Position numbers and translations under genes: made by a program
Shown: positions 34,997-46,722 of the stretch, piece after piece
How the letters are laid out: the number at the start of each line of letters is the position of its first letter
Numbering within the stretch: the stretch's first letter is position 1
The notes under the pieces: generated by a model
Told to the model about the DNA's origin: nothing
The model's database searches: none
Seen by the model: only the letters and a program-made list of their open reading frames with translations
NCBI GenBank assembly: GCA_903813345.2
Contig: CAIIXF020000009.1
Location: forward strand, 2,730,001-2,790,000
Direction: 5' to 3'
From: Owenia fusiformis
Lineage: Eukaryota; Annelida; Polychaeta; Sabellida; Oweniidae
Length of the DNA stretch: 60,000 nt

Positions 34997-37900
34997 CAGC
35001 ACTTAAACGAGTTGAGGTTAATCCATTGTGCGAAACCTCTCTAATACCAGAGGGGTTATTCATCAAGCTAAATGACCCCTCGAGGCGATATATGTGTTAT
35101 GTTACAGTTACATGTTACAGTTACATGTTAAATTGTTAAGACTTGAAAGTTAATAATTAAGTTTTTTTGCGTTATCTTTCAGATACTTATAATTAGTACA
35201 CGTTGCTCTCTATGTTGGCGGTGATGACACGTTCTGCTTTCTTTTCAAGAAGCTGCAGTCTAATCTTTAAATGTTACATTCATAATTTAAAAAAAGCTTT
35301 GTTTTGATTTATTATTTAAAAAAATATTGTGGCTTGCTAATCGCACCCCCACCCCATTCTGACTGAAAATCGAATTTTTAAGGGGCAATCGCATCCCCCC
35401 TGACTGAAAGTTGACTACGCCCCTGTGTTTCCCTTTGTCCCCTTTCATTTATCTTCTGTAAACTTGTTTGAACAAATTAATACTAGTACTACAAAGATAA
35501 CTTCATTCGAAACGCATGCAATTCACTCCAATATTATATTTATTCATGTATTTGCATTAGTGAGGGAAAGGGATTTGATTATAAAATTGACGGTGGTTGC
35601 GAAGTTGTGATTTGGGAGGGAGGGGTATACTATACTAAGGTGTTATAAGACCCAATAATTAATATAAACAACTGAGCGCCTTCCTGATTGCATCCCAGCT
35701 CATCCTGTCCGCCAGTCTATCTCGATCGCATTTGATCAATGAATTCCTGATTAAAGTGCCCGATAAAGTATAAAATGCGCATGCGTCCAGGTGTTGATAA
35801 ACTATAAATAGCGAAAACCCAGGGTTTGTCACCACAAGGTAAGCCAGGACGTGTTGAGAGAACAGCTAGTGTTGATATTGAATTTATATGTAGCCAGATA
35901 AGTTTCCTTATTGAAATTACATATGGTTATTAGCAATACTTTGTAAGTGCTAAATAATAAAATATTTAGAGTATATATGAGAGAAATTGGTCATTTCGAA
36001 CCTGTTGAAAAGTTTGTGGCTCTCGGCTACACCGGGGAATTTACTTCCATGAGTACACACATAAATGTGGGGTTCCCCAAGAGGTACGCGACAAGGTGAC
36101 CTGGCATCAAATGTGCGACTAAATGCTACTATCGAGAAGATAAAATAACGAATACGACAATAAGTTATTGCATGTGACAATTCCGAGCCTTCATCTCACT
36201 GAAGTATTTTGAAGTGAAAATAGGATTTTTGTTTTCATACATGGATTCAGATGAACGTAACTTTATTCTGACAACTAATCAAAACTGAACAAAATTGATT
36301 GTACGTAACAGACAATTTATTGTTTTACAATGTTTTGATTGGCTAAACGAACGAAACCAACAAATTATGACATGTAAAATGACAATTTTGAAATGTAAAA
36401 TTTAAAAGTGACAAACACAACCTCCCTATCCACTCTTTGGGAGCCCTAGTAAATTAGTAATATGTACATGCAGCAGTGGTAGTGTGCAGCTTATTATCAC
36501 ACTACGCTTTGTATTCTAAAGCATGTTGTTTGTAATAACACTGTTCACTCAACGTATGTTTTGTGTGTGGGCAGTCAACGATAATCATTGTTTTATCCCG
36601 GTTATATGACCTCGGCAGTTATAACAAAACCGTACTAAACGAAAAAACGAATAAGAGAAAGCTTTCACACACATATAAAAAATGAACTAGTCTAATCCGC
36701 CAGTATAAACTCTGTGCTATACGTAGCCGGGTCAGGCGCACACTTTAAACTGACATTGATTTTAAAATAGGAATTCTAAATCTGTTACTAGGATTTAAAA
36801 GTTGGTGTCTATTATGATACTGGAAATTGGAATACTATATTTTGTATTACTATTCTATCTCGATCTATAGTATATAAATATGAATTTCTAGGTCTACAGT
36901 CCCACATGGGCTTCATTGAAACATACGACAAAGTTTATCCATTTCAAACAAGCCAGGAAAACAGATAACTAGTCTTGCATCAGGCCCCGCAAATGTCCAA
37001 TTTTCTCTCGGGAAATACATAAATATCAGAGACATATTTCATAGCCAGAGGCCAAAAATGTCAAAATCGATATAAAATCTAAAAAGGATAAAATGTCCCC
37101 TCGAATACGGTACCTAGGTAATTAAATCTAATATTTCATAGTTCCCGCATAATAAGCATAAAACTTTCATTTACCGCTGTATCGAAATTCACGTGATCCC
37201 TTATTGAAGTTTTACTAAATAATTGAGTTTGATCATTTAATGCTGTTGGATAGAATATTAGGCTGAAAAGAATCAAAATTTTAGCCCATGTCTAAGCGAA
37301 TGGTATAAATTCACATAGTTCTGATTACAATGAGAATGCTAAAAAAAATCCTGGCATTTCCTTTACTCTACGTTTATAATCACGTATCATGCTTATTAAC
37401 TAGATCAATACAGACTCGATTTCCTTTGCCCACCTTCAACATTGTTATGTAATGACGGGAAACAGTCACTGTAATCTTCTAATCAGCCGTTTGTTTTTAT
37501 TGTAATTAGGAAACTAATCAATTTTGATTTCGTATTGTTTCAATGAACAAAAAGCACATTAGTTCAGCATTTCAAGGAAGGGGGGGGGGTGTAAACAATT
37601 ACTGACTGTCAAGTACATGTATCTCTCACGAGGCCCTATTTCCACAACCCTCCACTCATGCATACGCCTATCATATAATGGATAGGGAAATATATAACAT
37701 TCCAACAGATACTGTCTTGACCTCCTACCCTTTTACACCGGGTCTCTTCTTGAACCCCTCCCATATTCTAATGTTTCTCGAAACTGCTCATGTTAACTTT
37801 GTAAGGCAATGTAGGGTTTGCTACGGGTGTGACTTGCAATGTATAACTTACTTGTACTTGTATAAGAAATAAAAACAAATAAACAAACATAAAAACTTGT

Positions 37901-38659
37901 GCTCATAATTAATACGGTGATAAGCAACAAAAGGTTAAAATAAAAATTTTCAAAAACAGCCATGCACTACCCTGCATTTTAGCTGAAATTAAGTTTATTC
38001 CAAATAACTTATGTAACGAAATGGAAATGATTCGAAAAATAACAATTCGATGAACATTTCACAATGAAGCAAACAAAACCAGATAGTAAAGAATTATTCT
38101 AATTTAAACCGACGTGAATCCTCAACCCTAAAGAGTTTTCGTTTTCGGTCAGGGGGGGGGGTGCGATTTTGCCATAAGCAACACAAAAAATTAAGTTTTC
38201 TTTTGAATTTTACAAAAATTGATGCAACTTCCTTCAAAATTGAGCTAGAAGCTTCAAATAAAAAGCATTTTAAAGCTCTTTTCTACCTCTATCCAATGGT
38301 CATATTTTCAAAGGTTATAGGGGGGGGGGTGCGATCGCACCCATCGCACCCCCCCTGGCTACGCCCATGCTGGTGACATTTGAAAGACTAATTTCTTAAT
38401 CTAATTTCAACAAAACAAATCAAAACCTAAACAGGTTGACGGTCGTTGTAGATTATAGACCATGCTAACAAAGTTTAAACATTTTATTTACGGCTTATTT
38501 AAAACATGCAAACGGGTGTATTTACTGAAGGAATATGTTAGGAAATATATTTAAAGTGTATTCATGCCTGCAATCATCGCTGGTCACACCTGAAAAACAA
38601 CTTCTTAAAATACAAACATAATTCACTGCACTGCTGTATACGTCTACCTGCTCTCAAAT

Positions 38660-38895
38660 CTAATAATGAAACGAAAAAAAATAATGCATGCCAAACTTTT
38701 ATCTATTGTAATATTATCTATGGTTATTTCAAAGTTTTACTCTTGCATCAAGCAACTGTGCCATTTCCCCAACAGTCCTGTCTTTAAGGACTAACACTTT
38801 ACTTGAGGCAAGATGCATAAACTTGAACTCCCTGGGCTATAACTCAATTGTCACTGCTTGTGTGTCATACTCATTGGCACCTGCAAAACAGAATA
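38660..38895 (-). repeat. Right copy of the inverted internal module
   Basis: On the minus strand it begins after TTCTGTTTTGCAG with a short frame, GANEYDTQAVTIEL, ending in a stop. Sequence homologous to 31340-31600 follows. The acceptor-like edge and in-frame stop suggest the relic of a terminal exon and 3' untranslated region of an unknown element gene. Confidence 0.45.
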
Positions 38896-40204
38896 ATATA
38901 ATAAGAATAACATCATGATGATATCAGATATCATATTTCATTTGGAGCCTTAAATATTAAACAAGGCATAAACATGAAAAATGTCACCACCCGCCATTTG
39001 TTACAGACGCTGAACGCCGACCCCAGACGCTAAACACCGTACATAAAAAAGTTGGAGACTTTAACAATATGTGACCACTTTTGGTGGTGACATAAAAAGG
39101 GGAAGTCCCGTCTTAATAAAACTCCTGATTTCCAGTTTTTTGTAAACATACACCATTGCATGTTGATGGTTCGCATGACCTGCAGGTCACGATGACAAAT
39201 GAATGTTACGTTGTCAATAGAATGTAGGCTAACTAACTTTCACGTAAGGTAGATTCCCCGGGTAGATTCGCGAGATTCGTGATTATTCCCCCGGGATTAG
39301 GCTATTCCAAAGCAAACGCCAAAGATACCAAATCGAACTCCCAATGAATTATTGATCGTATCTATCCTAGGGCCTATCATTTCAATGTAATTTAAAGGCT
39401 TACAGGGGTGCTTCAAAATCATCCCTGCGGCCCAAGAGTAATTCATTGCATTGTGACATTCATGAGCTGCTATGAAAGCAGTGAAGGACCGATCTTGAAG
39501 GATGCTTCAAAATCGGGTTCAAATTGTAATATTGAGGCCTACTAATCTTTCATAACACGTGACGCATTCTATATTAGCATTAAGAAATGAGAAATGGGCG
39601 TAGGAGCGGAGTAAGAGACCCAGGATAAGAAGAACCATTGGGCAAGATGGCCCACCAAGTTTGTTTATCATCAAATATACATCGCCTGATATTATCTCCT
39701 GACAGGGACAGCATCGATCTCAATGGCCATTGCACTTTGTTTCATTTAGGCGGCACCTTCTCCAAGAAGAAACTCTTTTAACGGCACCACTTCTGTAAGT
39801 CTGTGGTAAAAAACCTCCCGTCCGAAGAAGTTATCTTACAGAACGGCCCCTTTTGACCCTCGGGGGCCCTTCTTGCCCTGCCATGGCCACACAAAACCAT
39901 TTCCAGTAGTGACATTTGCGAGTTAATACCAATAAGAATAAAACGGACCGAATAAAACCAATGTCCTTTTTTCAATAAACATGGCTACATGTATATTTAA
40001 AGTTTATATACCCATTCGGGGAAGACAATATAAATAAAACAATGTATTTTAAATTAGCACACAGAACAACTTTTAAATAATTACACATTTTTATTAAATT
40101 TTTCGAATTCATTTGGTACGCCTGTGCGCATTTGGCGTAATATATGCGATACGCCAATGTGAGTGTTAGAATAGAAACATACACATCAATTCCAATTTTC
40201 GTTT

Positions 40205-40715
40205 GATTCCTGTATGATTCCTGAAGGCTGGATTCATTTGTAAACTATATTGCATATGAATCCTGCTTGAATCCTGGCTACAGGATTCATTTGCAAACTA
40301 CCTTCTATATGAATCCTGTACGAATCCTGAAGGCTGGATTCATTTGTAAACTATATTGCATATGAATCCTGTATGATTCCTGAAGGCAGGATTCATTTGC
40401 AAACTACCTTCTATATGAATCCTGTACGAATCCCGAAGGCTGGATTCATTTGTAAACTATATTGCATATGAATCCTGTATGATTCCTGAAGGCAGGATTC
40501 ATTTGCAAACTACCTTCTATATGAATCCTGTACGAATCCTGAAGGCTGGATTCATTTGTAAACTATATTGCATATGAATCCTGTATGATTCCTGAAGGCA
40601 GGATTCATTTGTAAACTATTTAAACAGCGAATCCTGTATGAATCCTGGAGGCAGGATTCATACAGGATTCATATGTGCATATGAATCCTGTATGAATCCT
40701 GACTCCAGGATTCAG
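40205..40715. repeat. Right tandem array, inverted copy of the 27.9-kb array
   Basis: It is the reverse complement of the left array, with the same alternating half-units and the same outer order (CAGCGAATCCTGTATGAATC next to CTATTTAAA). The near identity over hundreds of bases implies recent origin, gene conversion or shared mobility of the two ends. Confidence 0.85.
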
Positions 40716-41557
40716 TGGTTTGATTCACATTTTTTGCTGTGTTTCGCCATGTCTACAAATTTTAAATCATACCCATATGCTAATACCGCCATAGACGTCA
40801 TATATCTCACGTTCTTAGCACGTTTCTTCGATATCGACATTCAATGATAACGACAGTTTGATTTTGGAATTTGTTACGTATTCCTTCCCGTATGTCTTTG
40901 CAAGATTCTTACAGCTTCATACCGGTATTCGTTGCATATATATTCCTTCTGTTATGTAGTTATATATCTCTTACACGTTTCCTACCTCTTATCAGTTAGA
41001 TGATTTTATTCCAAGATCATAAAAAGTGCTGTTTTGCATGCCCCTTACCTTGACTTACCTTTCGTAATGTCGTCAATATATATGTTTTTGTAACTGCGAT
41101 ATTCTTGTTCTAAAAAGGCTATTTTTATGGTTCTTTACTGTTATGTTTAACTTTATTCCACCTTTTATTGGCTGTAACAATCTCCCGGGTTGTGTAAATA
41201 CTGTACTAAATTTTCAAAAATATATTTACATTCATGATGAATTATAAAATGTATTTATACACATGCTTCTGTATTCAATAAGCCTTTTACATTTATGCGG
41301 TCAAGCCACATGCGTAAATGTTCCTTTATATGTTTGTACAGATTTAGAAATGCTATTAAACGTGCAATGGGTGTGCTTTTCAATTCCGGGTTGATTCATA
41401 TTGGGTTTCAATATAGATTTATTATTATACAGTATATTCAAAACCTGTTGACTCTTCAGGGGTGAATCAATTGATAGCTGAAGGGTACAGGCCGGAGTAG
41501 CCTATAAATGTATTTGAACCCATATCAAAATGCGCACACGGTTTAGAATAAATATAT

Positions 41558-41703
41558 ACCGGTGTAAAAGAGTAGGTGGTCCTATCAACTTTTGGTCCTA
41601 CTCTCTATTGATTTATATGGTGACCCTTTTTCCTTATTATTTATACACAGTCAAGGCCAGCAAGGGTTGTAAGGAAAGGGGACCATAAATTATTTTACAC
41701 CGG
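41558..41703. mobile_element. MITE with CCGGTGTAAAA ends, copy B
   Basis: It is bounded by ACCGGTGTAAAAGAGTAGG and ATTATTTTACACCGG, which are inverted. Internal GGTCCTACTCTCTATTGATT and GTCAAGGCCAGCAAGGG match the other copies. It is 146 bp. An isolated fragment of the same terminus occurs at about 37710-37741. Confidence 0.85.
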
Positions 41704-41895
41704 ACAATGCATTATTTATTTTCTAATAATTTTTTTCTAGTAAACTATTAATGATTGTCACACAGAATAATGTTTGTATTGCCTAAACGGGAGTTTAGTC
41801 TTCTGTGCCCTTCCAATCTTTATTAGAGTTTCCTATGGCAAAGCTGAAAATACTTACAAGCATATATATGGAAGTATTTCATCAAGATAATTGAT

Positions 41896-43341
41896 TTAAT
41901 AGTTTAGGTGGGTGTATGGAGCTTTTGGACTGAATTTATTTTGTGATTTGTTTTGATTTTGATATCCGGATTTTGAAGAGCATCCTGATGCTCTATGGAA
42001 TTGTCCGCAATCTGAACAAACGTGCCTGTATTTGCATTCTGAAAAATTGCAGTAGTGGCCTTTATTCCATCGGATGCATATGGGTTTTCCATCACGAAAA
42101 GAACTCACATTTGCACCACTTCTTTTATTGTTTTGAGCAGAATTTTGATTAGGAGATTTTAACAAAGTTGCCGCCAACATAAGCTCATTGTTTGGTACCG
42201 CCCAGTCTAAACCGAATTTCTTATTTCTGCGGAAATTCTCATCGTATTTCACCCAATCAGCCCCTGGTGACAAGCTAAGAGACAGAATGTGCGCTCCATA
42301 CTTGAACAATTTCAAGGTCTCATTAGGATGATAAGGAACATATACTGTCATGAACACATAGAATGCATTTTGCCATTCTGAAACTGACCAGATCTTTTTC
42401 TTTTTATCACTTGGCGCCAAAACTACCGAAGTTGACCCGTCCTCATTTTTCTGGGTGTTACATTGTAAAATTTGTTTATTTTCATCTTTAGCTAACGTCG
42501 CGAAATCCACGTATTCATCGTTAATGATTTTTTGTCTTAAACTAGAACCGATATGGCTGTCAAGATGCGTACCTTGCAACATTAGAGTGTTCTTTGAGGT
42601 ATCCCATGATCCTGCGGGGGCGATTATCATAGGCTGGCCCATACCAGCCTGTGTCCCTTGAGTTGGCTGTACCATATCCATATTCATACCCGGCAGCACC
42701 CCTGTGCCTAGCCGGCCTCCCATCATGCCGTTCCCTTGCGGATTCATGCCGGCCTGAAACTGGTGGTAGTCTTGTTGGAATTGGCCTCCTTGAATGACCC
42801 CTGCATTCGTTTGGTGTCCGGGGACGTTGAAGACAAACTGGCCCATGCCTGCTTGTCCTGGATGCCTTTGTTGGCCTATGCCTTGAAAACCCATCTGTTG
42901 TTGTTCTAATGCTGGTCCCATGTTGATGCCGGCGTGACCCATTGGTCGGTTGATGCCTCCGAGTCCCCTTACTGGTCCTACTTGCTGGTCCAGCTGGCCC
43001 ATGCCTGCTGGTACCTGCTGTATCTGAGGGCCTCCCTGTTGTCCTTGTAAGAACTGATATGCGGCCTGATGCTGTTGCGGGGCCTGTTGTTGTGCGACCT
43101 GTTGTTGTTGAGGGGCCTGTACTTGTTGCTGTTGCGGGGCTTGTTGTTGAGGGACCTGTTGCTGTTGTTGCGGGGCATACTGCTGTTGCGGGGCTTGTTG
43201 CTGTTGTTGCAGTGCCTGATGTTGTGGCGGGGCCTGTTGTTGCTGCGGGCCCTGTTGATGTTGAAAACCAGCGTTTTGGTTTTGATTTAATAGCATCCCC
43301 AAAAATCCGCCCTGCGGGGGTATACCTGGAGGATAGTTCAT
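41896..43341 (-). CDS. Gln-rich gag-like protein with zinc-finger C-terminus (retroelement ORF)
   Basis: A single open frame of 481 codons. Residues about 25-100 are Gln/Pro-rich low complexity; 100-245 are Gly/Gln/Met-rich. Residues about 310-395 form a globular part (WSVSEWQNAFYVFMTVYV, LKLFKYGAHIL, WVKYDENFRRNKKFGLDW). The C-terminus has CIRWNKGHYCNFSECKYRH (CX8CX4CX3H) and CSDCGQFHRASGC (CX2CX3HX4C). This layout is known from gag-like first ORFs of tyrosine-recombinase retrotransposons (DIRS/Ngaro type) in invertebrates and fish, which bind the element RNA. The open frame suggests recent activity or a host-retained copy. No RT, RNase H or recombinase was found in the window, so the element is partial, nonautonomous or domesticated. 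Confidence 0.75.
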   Translation of the reverse strand: MNYPPGIPPQGGFLGMLLNQNQNAGFQHQQGPQQQQAPPQHQALQQQQQAPQQQYAPQQQQQVPQQQAPQQQQVQAPQQQQVAQQQAPQQHQAAYQFLQGQQGGPQIQQVPAGMGQLDQQVGPVRGLGGINRPMGHAGINMGPALEQQQMGFQGIGQQRHPGQAGMGQFVFNVPGHQTNAGVIQGGQFQQDYHQFQAGMNPQGNGMMGGRLGTGVLPGMNMDMVQPTQGTQAGMGQPMIIAPAGSWDTSKNTLMLQGTHLDSHIGSSLRQKIINDEYVDFATLAKDENKQILQCNTQKNEDGSTSVVLAPSDKKKKIWSVSEWQNAFYVFMTVYVPYHPNETLKLFKYGAHILSLSLSPGADWVKYDENFRRNKKFGLDWAVPNNELMLAATLLKSPNQNSAQNNKRSGANVSSFRDGKPICIRWNKGHYCNFSECKYRHVCSDCGQFHRASGCSSKSGYQNQNKSQNKFSPKAPYTHLNY

Positions 43342-43787
43342 CTCTCCGACTTAAACCTACAAAAAGAAATTATTAAACTCCCTGAGCAGAGTATAACCTC
43401 TACCAAAAATATTTTATCAATTTTAAGATATAACCACCATGCATTGCATAACACAAGTGAAGTACCTTAAGACTTTACTTATATTATTAAACTGAAATAT
43501 TAACTTTAAATATAGTTCAGATATGTTCCCATTAGCCATTTTTGACATGCAATTGGGATCCTAATTTGACATAGCGAATGCGTTAGTAAAGCGATAAGCG
43601 ACTGAATTAATAAAGCGATATAATGACTTCATAGGCATAGCGTCCTTGTCAAAAAACTTGCGTTTAACACAATAAAAATTGTCCTATATACTTAAAAGTA
43701 CAAAAATTTTTGCTGCTGTTACAACTATTCTCAAAAATGCCCAAATTTTAAATAGCGTCTGCGTAATTGTAATCCAAGCCTTTAAAG

Positions 43788-44095
43788 AAGCATCCCAGCT
43801 CCCACTATAACATTGCAAGATATGTAATCAATAACTTCAAAACATTGCGTCTGCTTATTCATTGATATATCCTAGTGTTATTGAAATGCGACAACAATCA
43901 TAATTCTTAGGTACTAAAACTACTAAACGTCTGCGTTTAAGAAGCATCCCAGCACCCAACATAAAAAGTGAGATATGTACCCAACAACTTCAAAACAATG
44001 CGTCTGCCTTATCAATTGATATCTGTGATACCTACTAGTGCTAAAGAAAAGCGACATCAATCATAATTTTTAGATACTAAAACTACTAAGCGAGT
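43788..44095. repeat. Two tandem copies of a ~153-bp unit
   Basis: GAAGCATCCCAGC occurs at 43788 and 43941. The following ATATGTA..CAA.AACTTCAAAACA, GCGTCTGC and ATCATAAT...TAGGTACTAAAAC blocks recur in the same order. The second copy overlaps the 3' end of the SGNH-like ORF. It is probably a structural repeat of the retroelement between its two ORFs. Confidence 0.7.
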
Positions 44096-44779
44096 GAAAT
44101 TGCGACTATGCATGGATTTCCCACGGCCAGAAAGATATGTAAGCATTGCACGATGAGCCGCTATGGCATAGCTTTTATGATACCTACTCTTGTGGGCTTG
44201 GATTGTTGCACCTCTAAGAGTTCGCCAGAACTTCTTATGACCTCGCTTGTTTAGGTGCGTTCCATCTTCTTGGAGAAGATCTTGTGCGTACAATGTCACC
44301 CCTTTAGTATACCACAAATGAATTCCCTCTCTCTCCCTCAGCTTCTCTTTTAGAAGGCGATTAATCAATTTAACTTTCAGATTATATGCCTCTGCTTGGG
44401 CGTCTGTACGAAGCCTGCATGAAGGAACATCCGATACACCCCTAAAGAATAATTTCCCCACGTACACCTGAGGTATCTTCTGGTATAGTTTCTCTGCTAG
44501 TGTTAGTATCTTCTCCACTACTAGTCTGACTTCGCCAACACAGTCTCTCCCAGTTATTTGGTTCCCCCCTATTTGGAGAAATACCCCGTCAAAATTTTTC
44601 AAATTGAGGTGTTGGAGCTTCTTGGACCATAGGCTCTCTGTAGAAGCCCCACTAAGGCCTTCGTATGATATGAGGGCATCTTTCAAACCTAAGCCTGAAG
44701 GGAGACTCCAATCAACAGGGGGCTGTTCCACTCTTGACACAAAGCTATGCCCTGCTATGAGCATGCGCACCGGGCCCAT
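44057..44779 (-). CDS. SGNH/GDSL-hydrolase-like protein (retroelement-associated)
   Basis: A 240-codon intronless frame. Block I reads MLIAGHSFVSR with the Ser nucleophile context GHS. The block III region reads FLQIGGNQITG, with Gln where Asn-Asp is common. Block V reads EDGTHLNKRGHKKFW, giving the DxxH pair. This is the SGNH esterase fold and order; SGNH domains are carried by some tyrosine-recombinase retrotransposons such as Ngaro-type elements. It lies 715 bases upstream of the gag-like ORF in the same orientation, so both probably belong to one element. The substrate is unknown. The last about 45 residues, after the DxxH block, are basic. Confidence 0.7.
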   Translation of the reverse strand: MGPVRMLIAGHSFVSRVEQPPVDWSLPSGLGLKDALISYEGLSGASTESLWSKKLQHLNLKNFDGVFLQIGGNQITGRDCVGEVRLVVEKILTLAEKLYQKIPQVYVGKLFFRGVSDVPSCRLRTDAQAEAYNLKVKLINRLLKEKLREREGIHLWYTKGVTLYAQDLLQEDGTHLNKRGHKKFWRTLRGATIQAHKSRYHKSYAIAAHRAMLTYLSGRGKSMHSRNFTRLVVLVSKNYD

Positions 44780-46722
44780 TGCCCCCTAATCTGAAAATAT
44801 TGATAGTGATTAACGCATTGAAACCTAAAGCCCCTGCCTTAAGCTTGGTGAGAACCACTGTGTCCCAATTAGTCAACACTGCGAGTGTACGATCTCCCCG
44901 ATTCCTACCCGTGCCCGCACGCATCCAGCACGCGCCAAACACGTGATCACCATGCCACCTATAATCTTATCTTTTCCCCGATTCACTAGCCCATTTCAAC
45001 TCTACATTCCTTCCCTCTAGAGATATAATTCTGTTGACTATGGCTTTCTAAACTTAGGATTGCCTCGTATCGATCGTCAGAGAACTTTTTTACCAGCTAT
45101 ACCTAACTTAAATACCAGGGATTTGCCTAAAATTGAACCCCGCTTTAGATTTCTGGATCGCCATCTTTAAAAGTTTTTCACAATAGCGGTCTCACATTCT
45201 GCCTCTAAAAGGCATAAACACGACCTAAACTTCTACCAAAAACCATATAATTCTTAACATAAGATATCCATTTACCTAAATGTGTAAGGATTTTGCTACT
45301 AATCACCGCTATTAAGGTGAAATTGCGTCATCAAAAAGTGCATCGTAATCGAGCGGGGTCCTCCATTAAAAATGTTTTCAAAGTTTTCCCAAGTCTAACT
45401 TTAACTCGTAATAACTAGTCCCTTGTTGCCTTAATAGCGTCTAGCTTGGCCCACCATGAACAGTAGGAGCTGGACACAGCGATAAAGTAATCTACTTACC
45501 CAAATTCTCTTTAAAAGTTGAACACTTTGCGATAAAATACAGCGATGTAGACGACCGAGTCTTTGCAGAACTTTTGGGACGATCAATTACTTGACCTACT
45601 TTCCCATCCTCTGATTGGCTGGCGGCTAGCGCGGTCTTTTCAAAAATTGGTAAAAAGGGCACAGAAAACTCCCTTGATCAAAACTTCATGTAAATAAAGA
45701 CATTATATCTAATATAATGTTTATTTTAACCTCTTGACTACCTTGAGTGACGAGATTTCCCGTCCGCTCAGAAATGACCTTGAAACCCAAAGTGACGACA
45801 AAATCCGTCACCAAATTTTAATTTTTCATTAAAATTGCTCTTATTTGAACAATTGTTATCCAATTTAAACAAAAATTGTTTTAAAATGTGTAGAAATGAT
45901 CTCTGTCGTCTAATTTTACTGAGTTGAGCATCTAAGGTTGTATAGTATGAATGAACTTTTTATCACAGGAATATACTGGCCATGTATAGAATGAGTTATG
46001 TCTACCCGATATGACTGAACTGCAATAAAAAGTCATTAACATTTCCGAACATTGTTACTGTGTTATATTAAAGGTAAAAAGTTTAAGCAAACTTTCTTTT
46101 GATAAAATACTTTGAAATAAATGCATGTTTAATGGTCCTAAATGCATTTGCATTATTATAATGCTTCACTCAAGTCACCAGACATTCGATATGTTAGGGA
46201 GCATCTCAAAAGTTCAATGTATTGCTAACTGTACTTCGACAGATAATCTGTGAACCCCCCTCATATCTTTGTAACTCAGAAATGTTGATATGCATTCAAA
46301 AGTCATACAATATCTAACATAGTTGTACTACAGTATAGTCATTTTCGATTTAGACGACATCCCATTTGTTACTTGGATTTGTTACTTGGCCTAGCTTGGC
46401 TTCAAAAGGTTAATTTAAAGTCTACTTTACTTCATGATGTTCACGTTTTTCTTTTAATTTTTCGTGCCAGAAGTCAACCTCCGACCACAGGGCTTCAAAA
46501 TCCAGAAAATATTATTTCTTTTTACCCCCTGCGATAAGCAGTTAGCATTTCCCAATCTGATTGGCTGTCGCAACACTGCAACAGAAATCATGTATAAGTC
46601 ATTGCGCATAATACGAACACGTGGTTCAGTTTAATCGGGCGCTTCAAAATTGGTTATAGTAGGGAGAAGAAGGAGGTACGGATTCTGGACACTTGCTTAG
46701 GAGGATGGCCAGAAGTACACTG
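44780..46722. other. Noncoding region upstream of the SGNH-like ORF
   Basis: No frame of note. By position this could be the 5' region of the retroelement. It shares short phrases with itself (CTGATTGGCTG near 45612 and 46557). No terminal repeat pair enclosing 41.8-47.3 kb was spotted. Confidence 0.45.

Larger units (their letters stand above)
27828..40741. mobile_element. 12.9-kb block bounded by inverted repeat arrays; candidate large TIR element
   Basis: The left edge CACAGCAAAAAATGTGAATC is the exact reverse complement of the right edge GATTCACATTTTTTGCTGTG. The identity-like match continues inward for about 500 bp through tandem arrays of a CAGGATTCATACAGGATTCA motif. TTT lies just outside both ends, possibly a short target duplication. 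The interior has poly-C-rich repeats, a second inverted module pair near 31.35-31.6 and 38.66-38.9 kb, and no recognised transposase. It could be one nonautonomous transposon or two separate insertions in opposite orientation. Confidence 0.5.

Noticed and set aside
42978-43376. Arg/Asn-rich and Leu/Val-rich frames over the Gln-rich part of the gag-like ORF
   Set aside because: They are products of CAG/CTG-type low-complexity sequence read in other frames.
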